A stretch of DNA of 64,000 bases from contig PXST01000004.1 in assembly GCA_003023405.1 (NCBI GenBank), positions 1 through 64,000 on the forward strand. Direction: 5' to 3'. Shown here in pieces: positions 20,350 to 32,743 of this stretch. Each line of letters begins with the position of its first letter. Within the stretch, counting starts at the first letter, position 1. The translations under genes and the position numbers were made by a program. The notes beneath the pieces are model-generated. The model ran no database searches and had not been told where the DNA came from. It was given only the letters and a program-made list of their open reading frames with translations. Source of the DNA: Halobacteriales archaeon SW_8_68_21 (GTDB lineage: Archaea > Halobacteriota > Halobacteria > Halobacteriales > Haloferacaceae).

Positions 20350-20769
20350 TCACAGCCACAGGTCCAGATCCGTCGCCTCATCGTGCGAACGTTCGAGCGG
20401 CTCGGCGAACGCGCGTAGGTGACACTCGCCGGCCCACACGGTCGCCGAGTCGAGGTGGCCCGCGAGTGCTTGCCCGCTCGGCCGCGAGAGCACGACGTGG
20501 GTGTGCGCGAACACGTCGCCCTCCAGTAGCGAGACGTTGCCCACGCAGGCGGCCACCTCCAGCGGCTCGTCGAAGGTGACCGACCGGTACTCGGTGTCGT
20601 CTTGGTCGTAGAACCAGACGTCCGCGTCCTGAACCGCGCCGAGCGCCGTGAACCAGCCGGCCTCAACGTCCTCCTCGCGGGCCAGCGACTCGATCTCCTC
20701 GCGCCAGTCGGCACCCGTCTCGAACCGCGCGACGTACTCCGCCGTGGGTTCGACCTCGCGATGGTACAT
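20350..20769 (-). CDS. PPC/DUF296 domain DNA-binding protein
   Basis: ADWREEIESLAREEDVEAGWFTALGAVQDADVWFYDQ...LLEGDVFAHTHVVLSRPSGQALAGHL. Confidence 0.85.
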   Translation of the reverse strand: MYHREVEPTAEYVARFETGADWREEIESLAREEDVEAGWFTALGAVQDADVWFYDQDDTEYRSVTFDEPLEVAACVGNVSLLEGDVFAHTHVVLSRPSGQALAGHLDSATVWAGECHLRAFAEPLERSHDEATDLDLWL

Positions 20770-21003
20770 AGAGCGCTCCAATGAGTGCTGGGGGCAAAAA
20801 GGCTTCAGTCGGCCCCATCCCGGTCGGATGCGAATTCGATATAGCGATTTGTGATTTATACGGTCATCGGTAGACGATAGGTAGAAACCAATTACAGTGA
20901 GCGAAAAGGGCCGAGAGGCCGACTGATCCTCCGATATTCGGTCGATGAGGATACATCTCAAGAATCAAAAAAGCAGAGAAGAGGCCGTCCGCGGTCGGTT
21001 AGC

Positions 21004-21381
21004 TCAGAACGGGGCCTGCGGGCCTTCGTCGTCACCGCCGTCGTCGGTCGTCTCCCCGGGGAAGGAGGGGGACATCCCGCCACTACTCGTTCCACCGAGG
21101 TCGCCGTCGGCACCCGCGTCCCCGCCGGTGTCGGCGTGGACCGTCTCGATCTCGGGGATCTCCTTGACCATCCGGGACTTGATCGCCTGGATCGTCATCG
21201 GGGAGATGCCGCAGCCGGAGCAGGCCCCGCCGAGCCGGACCGTCACCTCACCCTGCTCGCGGTCGAGGTGGGCGATGGCGGCACTACCGCCGTGCATCTG
21301 GATCTGCGGGAAGTTACGCCGCAGGAAGTTCGTGATCCGCTCGCGGAGGTCGTTGTCCGCGTCAGTCGCGTCCGTACTCAT
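21004..21381 (-). CDS. NifU C-terminal domain Fe-S scaffold protein
   Basis: FLRRNFPQIQMHGGSAAIAHLDREQGEVTVRLGGACSGCGISPMTIQAIKSRM; CxxC. Confidence 0.9.
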   Translation of the reverse strand: MSTDATDADNDLRERITNFLRRNFPQIQMHGGSAAIAHLDREQGEVTVRLGGACSGCGISPMTIQAIKSRMVKEIPEIETVHADTGGDAGADGDLGGTSSGGMSPSFPGETTDDGGDDEGPQAPF

Positions 21382-21448
21382 GCGTGTAATTTGGCGGTCG
21401 GCGTGCTTATGCCTTTGGTTCGGGCGGATCCGGGCAGAAGACCTCCGC

Positions 21449-21778
21449 TCACTCCGGACGGTCGACGCCGAACGTCCGGTACAGTTCGGACTCGATCCGC
21501 TCGACGTACTCGTTGAGCGTCTTCTCGAACGTCTCGTCGTCCACCGCGACGGCCCCGCGGATCCGCTCACGCGGGTTTTCGGGGAGTTCGACGCGGAACT
21601 CGCCGTCCTCGTAGAACGGCTCCGACTCGTTGAGTACGGTCTGGTCGATGCCGTGGATCAGCTCTGAGTCGTGCCGGTCGTTCATCTGCTCGAATGCGTT
21701 CTTGTACGCGCGCTGAAGCTTGTTGAAGTAGTGCGCGTACTTGTCTTCGAACTTCTCCGGGTCGAACTCGTCGCCCAT
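21449..21778 (-). CDS. Conserved haloarchaeal protein (DUF5783-like)
   Basis: MGDEFDPEKFEDKYAHYFNKLQRAYKNAFEQMNDRHDSELIHGIDQ; codon-biased ORF with ATG. Confidence 0.65.
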   Translation of the reverse strand: MGDEFDPEKFEDKYAHYFNKLQRAYKNAFEQMNDRHDSELIHGIDQTVLNESEPFYEDGEFRVELPENPRERIRGAVAVDDETFEKTLNEYVERIESELYRTFGVDRPE

Positions 21779-22082
21779 GTTGCGAACGACGGTCCGACAG
21801 GAAAAAAGCGGGTCGATCGCCACTGAGACGCGGAGATGGACGGGATTGGAGGAATGTGCCGTCACAGCGGGGATCGGGAGGAGGCTCTGCTAGTAAACTA
21901 TATGACGCGATATAGAATTATTCTGGTCGAGTTCCACAGTTTCGGAGTATCGAGCCATCACTGTCACAACTATCACTTCCTAAACATTTTCGACTTGATT
22001 ATATTTACTTTCGAGTGAGAAGTACAGATCGGATCTACCTTCGAAGAATGTGGAGAATTCGGCGGGATACGGAGACAATCAG

Positions 22083-22280
22083 TTAGAGCCGATCCGCAAT
22101 TCGTTCGACAGAAACGACAAGCCTGTAGAATAGGTATAGCCCGGTCAAGACAGCAACTGCTACTACCCAAACCATCATTCTCGCGTACAATACGCTAGCT
22201 GCGAGGCTCGTCAAAAGAAGAAAGGCAATGATGGCCGGCCAGTAGCCAGTAAAACGTTTAGTGATATTGCGGTCTACCAT
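22083..22280 (-). CDS. Small two-TM membrane protein, unknown function
   Basis: 65 aa with two hydrophobic segments (WPAIIAFLLLTSLAASVLY, VWVVAVAVLTGLYLFYRLV). Confidence 0.55.
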   Translation of the reverse strand: MVDRNITKRFTGYWPAIIAFLLLTSLAASVLYARMMVWVVAVAVLTGLYLFYRLVVSVERIADRL

Positions 22281-22347
22281 ATTTGAATAGTATGTGGATA
22301 CAACATATATTAGTTGGTGACCTGTCTTTTGATTTCGATCCGTTGTA

Positions 22348-23319
22348 CTACGAGGTTACCGTACAGGGCTGCGCCAGAGCAGCGTCAACAGTGGTTCGCC
22401 ACCAGAAACCCCACGGACCGGGGCTTCGAGTATCGAGGACGAAGCTCCCAGTGGCTAGTCCGGTAAGGCAGCCACCGACCTCGTATCCGAACTGCGCGCC
22501 ATTGTGGTTGGGATTCCATTCATCCTCGTACTCGGCTGGCGGTTCCTCTCCGTACCCGAGTTCAATCTCTGACGGATCCGGCTGTTGATAACCGCTACTG
22601 CCACCGAACGACGACCCAACTTCTGCGAACCCAAGGCTGATCGTGAGCGTATCGGACGAACTATCAAATTGTTCCTTCGTGTCGGGTTCGTACTGATTAA
22701 ACTCCATCTGGTCTCTCCTAAATTGTATTTCGGCAGTCATTGACGTGGTGGCGTACCTTCCACCTGCGTCATCTTTAGCCTCCGAGTAATTGTAGCCCCT
22801 CCAAAAGTAGACGGTATCGCCGTTCGCATCAGTTTCATCGGCCTCAAACAGCGTGATAAAGTGGTCCGTCTCTGCTATGGTTTGGTTGAAAGAGTTTTCA
22901 ACGTCGTAGGCGTGACTCCAAGTATCGATCCTCGTCACTCCCTCTCTAATTCCGCCGTCTCCCACTGTTGGAGTTACAGTTTCAGATGTGAATTCGTCTT
23001 CTAACTCATCAGACGCACGCTCAGGAAATGTCTCTAAAGCAGCCCCTGCTCCGTATTTTTCCAGAATTCGGTTGGTTGCTTTGTCGGCCTCCTTATCGCT
23101 CATCGCATTCTCGGGACTGACTCTCATCGTGTGACTGTTTGAACCGGCGTGCTTTTTTTCGTTTTCAGCAATCGGCTCATTGTCGGCCGCAGCAGTCCCA
23201 GTGAGACCACTTGTAGCGATACCCGCCAAACCGATTGACCTCATCGCCGCACGCCGTGTCGTGTTATTTTTGTCTCGGTACTGATCAACATCGGGGTCTT
23301 CTTGACTGTTTTCTGGCAT
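22348..23319 (-). CDS. Tat-type secreted protein of unknown function
   Basis: NTTRRAAMRSIGLAGIATSGLTGTAAAD Tat-like signal; C-terminal cysteines GGC...QPC; start at MPENSQEDPD (alternative 23334). Confidence 0.65.
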   Translation of the reverse strand: MPENSQEDPDVDQYRDKNNTTRRAAMRSIGLAGIATSGLTGTAAADNEPIAENEKKHAGSNSHTMRVSPENAMSDKEADKATNRILEKYGAGAALETFPERASDELEDEFTSETVTPTVGDGGIREGVTRIDTWSHAYDVENSFNQTIAETDHFITLFEADETDANGDTVYFWRGYNYSEAKDDAGGRYATTSMTAEIQFRRDQMEFNQYEPDTKEQFDSSSDTLTISLGFAEVGSSFGGSSGYQQPDPSEIELGYGEEPPAEYEDEWNPNHNGAQFGYEVGGCLTGLATGSFVLDTRSPGPWGFWWRTTVDAALAQPCTVTS

Positions 23320-23549
23320 GTGGATACACCACATCTATCATAAGATCGGCGTTTGTATTTATGCTACTGATTGAGTAATTTTTCACGTGACTAGGGCTAC
23401 TCCCACTGTTTACAACTCTACTCATTCGATACCCACCTACCCCATGGTGTGACTTTATTTCTATATCGTGAGCACGAACCTCACAGAGTGAGATATTTGG
23501 AGTAATAATAGAATAAAAAATTAAGACTATCCAGTAAGTTGTACTTTAC

Positions 23550-24320
23550 ATGGCCCTCCATCGTGGAGACTCCCTTGGAACTCTACTCGACAAGCGTAAC
23601 TCGTACCTCCGTGCTCTCATCGACCAGCCCCGTTCAAAGTGTGATCTTGAAGACGAGTTGGATGGGTCTCGATCCACGCTCGATCGCGCGCTCCGCGAAC
23701 TCGCTGACGCTAACCTCGCGACGTACGAAGATGGGGTGTGGAAGCCTACGCACCTCGGACAATGTAGTTTCGAGACACGAGAAGTGTATCTCGAGCAGAT
23801 AGACAGCCTCGCCGAAGCAGCACCATTGCTCAGCGAACTACCTTCTGAAAGTCCAGTCAGTTCTGAATTCATTATCGGAGCAGATGTCTACGAAACCGAC
23901 CCGTCGATGCCAGATGCAGTCATGCGAACACTGCTTGACAGTGTTGAAGATGGGCATGAGATACTCATGGCAACACCTGTTATTGTTACTGGCTTCTCCG
24001 ATGAATTCTACGAACGTGTGAACAGTAATGGGGATTACTCATTTGAACTATTCATTCCACCTGATGTGTTTGAGCGCAGCCGTACTATGTTTCCAACATC
24101 TACAAGTAAAATAGCGAACGACGAGAGCATTAGCCTCTATACTGCGCCGATCTCATTCGATTTTGGACTTTGGATCGTTGATTCGACTGAGGCAGGTATT
24201 ATCATCTTCACAGACCGGGGTCTACGTGGAATTCTGTTGAATGACACCACAGATGCACTTGACTGGGCAGTAGAACAGTATGAGCACATAAAACAGGACG
24301 CAGAATCTGTCTTCCTCTGA
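23550..24320 (+). CDS. Winged-helix transcriptional regulator with FilR1-like middle domain
   Basis: DQPRSKCDLEDELDGSRSTLDRALRELADANLATYEDGVWKPTHLG wHTH; C-terminal FDFGLWIVDSTEAGIIIFTDRGLRGILLNDTTDALDWAVEQYE. Confidence 0.8.
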   Translation: MALHRGDSLGTLLDKRNSYLRALIDQPRSKCDLEDELDGSRSTLDRALRELADANLATYEDGVWKPTHLGQCSFETREVYLEQIDSLAEAAPLLSELPSESPVSSEFIIGADVYETDPSMPDAVMRTLLDSVEDGHEILMATPVIVTGFSDEFYERVNSNGDYSFELFIPPDVFERSRTMFPTSTSKIANDESISLYTAPISFDFGLWIVDSTEAGIIIFTDRGLRGILLNDTTDALDWAVEQYEHIKQDAESVFL

Positions 24321-24596
24321 GGTCGCGACTAAATAAGCGGGAGATCAGCTACTAAGTATCTATTTAGTCTATATCCTATCGAATAGAAGACACGCATCAA
24401 ATACATCCTCCGAGATTGTGGAGTTCAAGACGACTCCCCAAGCGTTCCCGTCGACAGCGATCGTGAGCTGCGAGCCGAGGTCGTGGCGAAAGCAGAACGG
24501 CGGGCTCGATGGGCGGCAAACTGGTGGAGAAAGTGGCTACAGGGGGCCGAAGCGAGAACGACGCCGAGTCGAAAAAGGGGCGAGAACCCGGCCGCG

Positions 24597-26807
<2,211 letters not shown>

Positions 26808-27180
26808 TTATCAATATGTAAAATGAGCCGGCAGTGTCAAAAAATAACGCAGTTACCTGACGGCCGTCCCTCCTGGTCCGCGGTCGTCCGGCACCCGGCC
26901 GGACCGACACGGTTTCACCGGGTAGTGCGTCGGCGAGAGCGACGGTCACCCCGCTCGTGTTCCCGCTTCCCCACGTAACAGCGACCGGTCATGGCAGCGG
27001 GTGACGTCTGGCCCAATACCGCTTCGGCGCTCTGGCTGCGTTTACGGTAGATCCCGCTAGCTCGCTCGGTTCGGGGTTTTCGCTACGGATTCTTCGCGCT
27101 CGTAGCTCCCGCGGAAACGCGGGGGTACTCCGATCGAGACGCGTTCGACAGCCGAAACGTGCGCGGCGACGAGGGGGACC

Positions 27181-28608
27181 TCAGCGGTTCAGCGTGTGGA
27201 TCGCCTGTCCGCGCGCGTTCTCGGCCGCCTCCATCACGGCCTCCGCGAGGGTCGGGTGGGTGTGGACGGTCGCAGCCACGTCTTCGAGGGTCGCTCCCAT
27301 CTCGACCGCGAGCGCGACCTCGGCGATCAGCTCCGAGGCCTCCGGGCCGATGATCTGTCCGCCAAGCACGAACCCGGTCTCGTCATCGGCGACGATTCGA
27401 GCGAACCCCTCGGTGTGGCCGGTCGTCATCGCCCGGCCGGAGGCGTTGAAAGGCATCTCGCCGACGACCGGGTCGAACCCGGCTTCTTCGGCCTCAGCCT
27501 CGGTCATCCCCACCGTGCCGATCTCGGGGTCGGTGAAGACGGCCGCCGGGACCGCCTGCCGGTCGAGCGCGGCCGACTCGCCCGCGATCACCTCGGCGGC
27601 GACGATCCCCTCGTCGGAGGCCGCATGCGCGAGCATCGGATCGCCGGCGACGTCGCCGACGGCGTGAATGCCCTCGACCGCGGTGCGGGTGCGGTCGTCC
27701 GTCTCGACGAAGCCGCGGTCGTCCGTCTCGATCCCGGGGTTTTCGAGGTCGAGCCCGTCGGTGACGGGTTGGCGACCGACCGCGACGAGGATCCTGTCGA
27801 CGCCGTACGACGACTCCTCGCCCCCCTCCGTCTCGGTGTGGAGGAGGTACCCACCGTCGGGTGCCTCGGTCCACTCGCTCGCGCCCTCGCCGAAGTGGAA
27901 TTCGACGCCCAGCTCTTCGGCGCGTTTGCGGACGATCCGCTTTACGTCGTCCTCGTAGGAGCCGAGGACATCGTTGAGCATCTCGATCACCGTCACGTCG
28001 GCACCGAGCTTGGCGTATGTCGTCGCCAACTCCATGCCGATGTAGCCAGCGCCGACGACCCCGAGCCGGTCCGGGACGGTGTCGGCGTCGAGCGCCTCCT
28101 CGGAGCTCCAGACGTGGTCGTCCGCGAACTCGAAGCCGGGGATCTGGATCGGCCGCGACCCGGTGGCGAGTATCGCGTGTTCGAACGAGAGCGTCTCGGA
28201 CCCCTGTCCGTCGCCGCCGTGCGCGACCCGGACGGTGTCCTCGTCGACGAACGACGCCTCGCCCTCGATCAGGTTCACGCCGTTCGCCTTACACAGCTTC
28301 TCGACGCCGCTCGTCAGGCGGTCGACGACGCCGTCTTTCCACTCGATCATCTTCCCCATGTCGACGGCGGGGTCCGCGTGGACGCCCATGAACTCCGCGT
28401 TTCCCGCCTCGTGGGCGAGGCCGCTGCCGGTGATGAGCGCCTTCGAGGGGATACAGCCCCGGTTGAGACACGCGCCCCCGTAGGCGTCCTTCTCGACCAA
28501 GGTCGTGTCGAGTCCTTCCTGTGCGGCGCGGATGGCGGCGACGTAGCCGCCCGGTCCCGCGCCGATGACCAGTACCTCTGTTCCCGTGGTGACGTCTCCG
28601 ACGACCAT
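27181..28608 (-). CDS. lpdA: Dihydrolipoyl dehydrogenase (E3)
   Basis: VIGAGPGGYVAAIRAAQEGLDTTLVEKDAYGGACLNRGCIPSKALI; GDVAGDPMLAHAASDEGIVAAEVI; C-terminal VHTHPTLAEAVMEAAENARG. Confidence 0.96.
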   Translation of the reverse strand: MVVGDVTTGTEVLVIGAGPGGYVAAIRAAQEGLDTTLVEKDAYGGACLNRGCIPSKALITGSGLAHEAGNAEFMGVHADPAVDMGKMIEWKDGVVDRLTSGVEKLCKANGVNLIEGEASFVDEDTVRVAHGGDGQGSETLSFEHAILATGSRPIQIPGFEFADDHVWSSEEALDADTVPDRLGVVGAGYIGMELATTYAKLGADVTVIEMLNDVLGSYEDDVKRIVRKRAEELGVEFHFGEGASEWTEAPDGGYLLHTETEGGEESSYGVDRILVAVGRQPVTDGLDLENPGIETDDRGFVETDDRTRTAVEGIHAVGDVAGDPMLAHAASDEGIVAAEVIAGESAALDRQAVPAAVFTDPEIGTVGMTEAEAEEAGFDPVVGEMPFNASGRAMTTGHTEGFARIVADDETGFVLGGQIIGPEASELIAEVALAVEMGATLEDVAATVHTHPTLAEAVMEAAENARGQAIHTLNR

Positions 28609-30175
28609 TATTCGTTGAGTAGCAACAGCGGGTTTTCTACGTGTTTCATGACGGTGTTGGCGAACTCGGCCGCGATCGCGCCGTCGACGACCCGGTGGTC
28701 GATCGATAACGACAGCGGGAGCGTCGGCGCGGGGACGACCTCGCCGTCCCGGACGACGGGGCGCTCCTCGATGGCACCCAGCCCCAAGGTTTTCGCTCTC
28801 TGGCGCGGGCGGCCAAGTCGTTCACCGCCTCGGCCAGCTCGAAGACCCCCTTCTCGTCGACGTTCTCGACGACCGGGACCATCAGCCCCGCGTCGGTCGC
28901 GACCGCGATCCCGAGGTTGTAGTCGTTTTTCAACACGATCTCCTCGTCGTCCTCGCGGAGCTCGCTGTTGAGGTAGGGGTGTCGTTTCAGGCCGGCGACG
29001 ATGGCCTTCATCACGAACGGCATGTAGGTGAGCTTCACGCCGTCCGCCTCTGCCGTCGGCTTCAGATCCTCGCGCGCGTCGACGAGGGAGTCGACCTCGG
29101 CGGTGTCGTGGTGGGTGACGTGCGGCGCGGTGAACTTCGATCGCTCCATCTGCTTCCCGATGGTCCGCCTGACCCCCCGGTAGGGGACGGTCTCGTCGCC
29201 CGATGCGGTCGTCGCCTTCGTCGCGTCGCCGGCGGAGGCCGGGTCCGCCATGTCGTCGGTCGGTTCCGGTTCGACCGGTTCGGAGTCGACCCGGGCGGGC
29301 TCGGCCGAGTCGGACTCGACCGCCGCCTCCAGCGCGTCCGCGTACGCCCGCACGCCACCGGCCGTGACGAACGCCTCGCCGTCGCGGACCTCGTCGGTCG
29401 GAACGTCGTCAAGGTCGACGCCGCGGTCGCGCGCGACCTTCCGCGTCGCGGGCGTCACGAGCGTCGTCTCGCGGCCCGCCGGTTCGGGGCCGTCGGCGGC
29501 CGTCCCGGAGGATACCGCGGCCCCACCGGCCTCGCGCTTGCTGACCGCGGACTTCCGCCCGTCCGAGCCGGCGTCGGTCAGTGTCGGCCGCGGCGCGGGG
29601 CCGTCACCGGCGTCGTCCGCGTTAGTGGCGGCAGTAGCATCGCCCGCGCGGCCGGAACGGTCCGCGTGTGCCCGAACGTCGGCCTCGCTCACGCGACCGT
29701 CGGGACCGCTCCCGTCGACGGCCGCGACATCGACGCCGAGTTCGCGGGCGAGCCGCCGCGCCGACGGTGGCGCGAACGTCCGGCCCGACGGCGTGTCGGG
29801 TTCGGCGTCGGCTCGGTCGGCGTCCGATTCCGACGCCGAATCGTCGCTCGGGGTCGGTTGCGGGGACGCGTCGCCCGGGTCGGCGTCACTCGCCTCGTCG
29901 GTCGTGGTGGTCCCGCCTCCGCCGTCACCGTCCTCGTCGACGCGGAACGAGATGATCACGTCGCCGACCGGGACCATCTGTCCCTCGTCGGCGAACAGCT
30001 CCTCGACGACGCCGTCGTAGCTCGACGGGACCTCGACGAGCGCCTTGTCGGTCTCGACCTCGGCGACGGGCTGGTCCTCCTCGACGCGGTCGCCGGGCGC
30101 AACGAGCCACGAGACCAGTTCGCCCTCTGCGACGCCCTCGCCGACGTCCGGCAGCTTGAACTCCTTGACTGTCAC
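28608..30175 (-). pseudogene. 2-oxoacid dehydrogenase E2 (lipoyl acyltransferase), disrupted near 28790
   Basis: Lipoyl domain (VEEDQPVAEVETDKALVEVPSSYDG), two E3/E1-binding domains, catalytic N-part; after RARERK the frame is lost and LGAIEERPVVRDGEVV...SIDHRVVDGAIAAEFANTVMKHVENPLLLLNE is in another frame. Confidence 0.8.
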
Positions 30176-30262
30176 GCGTCGACCACCTCGACTGCCGCGG
30201 TAGCCTCCTCGACGGTCGCGCGTCGGTTCTCGACGGCCATGGGTGTATCTCCGGCGGTCATC

Positions 30263-31249
30263 TTAAAATTCGACCGCCTCCAGAATTCCCTCCTCGATGC
30301 GTGCCGCAGACGGGAGGTAGTAGTCCTCCAGCGCGTACAGCGGGTACGGCACGTCGAACCCGGCGACGCGGCCGATCGGTGCCTCCTGATGTAACAGCGC
30401 CTCCTCCTGTAAGATTGCGGTTATCTCGCCGCCGAGGCCCCCAGTCTTGGGTGCCTCGTGGACGACGACCGCGCGGCCGGTCTTTTCGAACGCCTCGACG
30501 ATCGCCTCCCGGTCGAGCGGCGAGACCGTTCGGAGGTCGACCACCTCACACTCGATCCCCTCCTCGCCGAGCGTCTCCGCGGCCTCCAGCGTGGGGCGCG
30601 TCATCGCGCCGTAGGTGAACACGGCGACATCGTCGCCCTCCCGGCGCGTGGCCGCCTCGCCGATGGAGACCGTGTACGGCTCTTCGGGCACCTCCTCGCG
30701 GAACGCCCGGTAGATCAGCTTCGGTTCGAGGAATATCACCGGGTCGGGGTCGCGGATCGACGCCGCGAGCAGGCCCTTCGCCTCGTAGGGCGTCGAGGGG
30801 ATAACTACCTTCAGCCCGGCCTCGTGGGCGTAGAATGCCTCCTTCGACTCGGAGTGGTGTTCCGGCGCGCGGATGCCGCCGCCGTAGGGGGCACGCAGCG
30901 TCATCGGGAGGGTGAACCGCCCACGGCTTCGGGTGCGGAACCGCGCCATGTGCGAGACGATCTGGTCGAATCCGGGATACATGAACCCCGAAAACTGGAT
31001 CTCGGGGACGGGCCGCATCCCCATCGCGGCCATCCCGACCGCGGTGCCGACGATTCCCGATTCGGCGAGCGGCGTGTCGATCACGCGGTCGCCGCCGAAC
31101 TCGTCGAACAGCCCCTCCGTCGCGCGGAAGACGCCGCCGTTCTTCCCGACATCTTGGCCCATCACGACGACGTCGTCGTCCTCGCGCAGTTCGTTGTGTA
31201 GTCCGTCTCGTACCGCCTGTACCAGCGTGAGGTTCTGTGTGTCCGTCAT
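30263..31249 (-). CDS. 2-oxoacid (pyruvate-type) dehydrogenase E1 beta
   Basis: NLTLVQAVRDGLHNELREDDDVVVMGQDVGKNGGVFRATEGL; typical transketolase Pyr domain. Confidence 0.94.
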   Translation of the reverse strand: MTDTQNLTLVQAVRDGLHNELREDDDVVVMGQDVGKNGGVFRATEGLFDEFGGDRVIDTPLAESGIVGTAVGMAAMGMRPVPEIQFSGFMYPGFDQIVSHMARFRTRSRGRFTLPMTLRAPYGGGIRAPEHHSESKEAFYAHEAGLKVVIPSTPYEAKGLLAASIRDPDPVIFLEPKLIYRAFREEVPEEPYTVSIGEAATRREGDDVAVFTYGAMTRPTLEAAETLGEEGIECEVVDLRTVSPLDREAIVEAFEKTGRAVVVHEAPKTGGLGGEITAILQEEALLHQEAPIGRVAGFDVPYPLYALEDYYLPSAARIEEGILEAVEF

Positions 31250-32365
31250 TCAGTCCTCCAGGAACGCCGCGTCGCCGCGGTCGTCGCGGAGCGCGGCGAG
31301 TGTTTCGTACTGTCGCTCCAGTTCGGGCGGAAGCTCCGCGTACGCGTGTTCGAACAACTCCCGCAGGTCAGGCCGCGCCATCGACTCCGCCTCGTCGATG
31401 GCGTCCGCGACCCGCGCCTCGACCGACGACTCGATCTCCGCGAGGCGCTCGTCGTCGAGGACGCCCCGGTCGCGGAGGTACGACTCCAGCCGGTCGATCG
31501 GGTCCTTCCGCTTCCAGCGCTCCACCTCGTCGTCGTCGCGGTAGACCGTGGGATCGTCGGCGGTCGTGTGCGCGCCGAACCGGTACTGGACCGCCTCGAT
31601 GAGCGTCGGGCGCGGTCGGTCGTCCTCGGGGTCGCGCGCCTTCTCCAACGCGGCCGCGGTGACGCTGTACACCGCGAGCGGGTCCATCCCGTCGACCTGA
31701 ACGCCGTCGATCCCGTACGCCTCGGCCTTCTGGGCCAGCGTCGCGCTCCGGGTCTGCCGCTCGCGGGGGACGGAGATAGCCCACTGGTTGTTGTTACAGA
31801 AGAAGACGGTCGGCGTGTCGAACACGCCGGCGAAGTTGATCCCCTCGTGGAAGTCGCCCTCGCTCGTCGCGCCGTCGCCGAAGTAACAGATGAACGCGTC
31901 GTCCTCGCCGCGGATCTTTGAGGCCCACGCAGCGCCCGTGGCGTGCGGGACCTGCGACGCGATGGGGACGGCGACGGGGAAGACGTTGACGCCCGGCGGC
32001 GCGTTGTTGCCGTCCTCGTGCCCCATCCAGTAGAGCAGCGTCTGTTTCAGCGGGAGGCCGTGGACCAGGGCGGCCCCGTGTTCGCGGTACGACGGGAGCA
32101 TCCAGTCGTCGTCGTCGAGCGCGTACGCCGAGCCGATCTGGGCACCCTCCTGTCCGGAGAGCGGGGGATACGTCCCCATCCGGCCCTGTCGCTGGAGGCT
32201 CACCGCGCGGCCGTCGAAGTGACGCGCCAACCGCATGTGCCTGTACATCCCGACGAGCGAGTCGTCGTCGAGGTCGGGGACGTCGCCGACGACCTCTCCG
32301 TCCTCGTCGAGGACGCGAACCGTATCGTCGTACGCCCTATCGAACACGTTCACAGTCGAACCCAC
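31250..32365 (-). CDS. 2-oxoacid (pyruvate-type) dehydrogenase E1 alpha
   Basis: CYFGDGATSEGDFHEGINFAGVFDTPTVFFCNNNQWAISVPRERQT ThDP motif. Confidence 0.94.
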   Translation of the reverse strand: MGSTVNVFDRAYDDTVRVLDEDGEVVGDVPDLDDDSLVGMYRHMRLARHFDGRAVSLQRQGRMGTYPPLSGQEGAQIGSAYALDDDDWMLPSYREHGAALVHGLPLKQTLLYWMGHEDGNNAPPGVNVFPVAVPIASQVPHATGAAWASKIRGEDDAFICYFGDGATSEGDFHEGINFAGVFDTPTVFFCNNNQWAISVPRERQTRSATLAQKAEAYGIDGVQVDGMDPLAVYSVTAAALEKARDPEDDRPRPTLIEAVQYRFGAHTTADDPTVYRDDDEVERWKRKDPIDRLESYLRDRGVLDDERLAEIESSVEARVADAIDEAESMARPDLRELFEHAYAELPPELERQYETLAALRDDRGDAAFLED

Positions 32366-32743
32366 CTTCGCATGTCCGATACGTTCACCGCCCGGGTAAT
32401 ATCGTTTTCGTAAATAATTTAGTATAATCAGAAATAGCGGCCTCGGGATGAGAAACCGTCCATCAGACGGGGAGAGAATCGGACGTTTCTGAACAAACTA
32501 CGAGCGATTTGGCAATATTTTCGCCAACATGTGCGTTTCGCGGGTCAGTAACGGACGAACAGGAAGGTTTTCGCGACCGGTCGCCGGCGAAAGGGAAGGC
32601 CGCGAGTCCCGGCACCGCGGCTCAGCGGTTCGGGCGTGGATCAAGAAGAGAGACGAGCAGGGCGGAAGAGCTGACGAGCGAACCGACAAAAAAGACGAGC
32701 AGGGCGAGAGAACGGACCGGCGCGTCGCGGGCGGCGGGCGTCG

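Noticed and set aside
18837-20579. 580-aa plus-strand ORF
   Set aside because: Antisense shadow of DP2 with repetitive V/R/D composition
20310-20714. N-terminal extension of the DP2 ORF (1498 aa)
   Set aside because: Overlaps the PPC-domain gene in another frame; MRPDDERYFARIEERLDEAW at 20309 is the family-typical start
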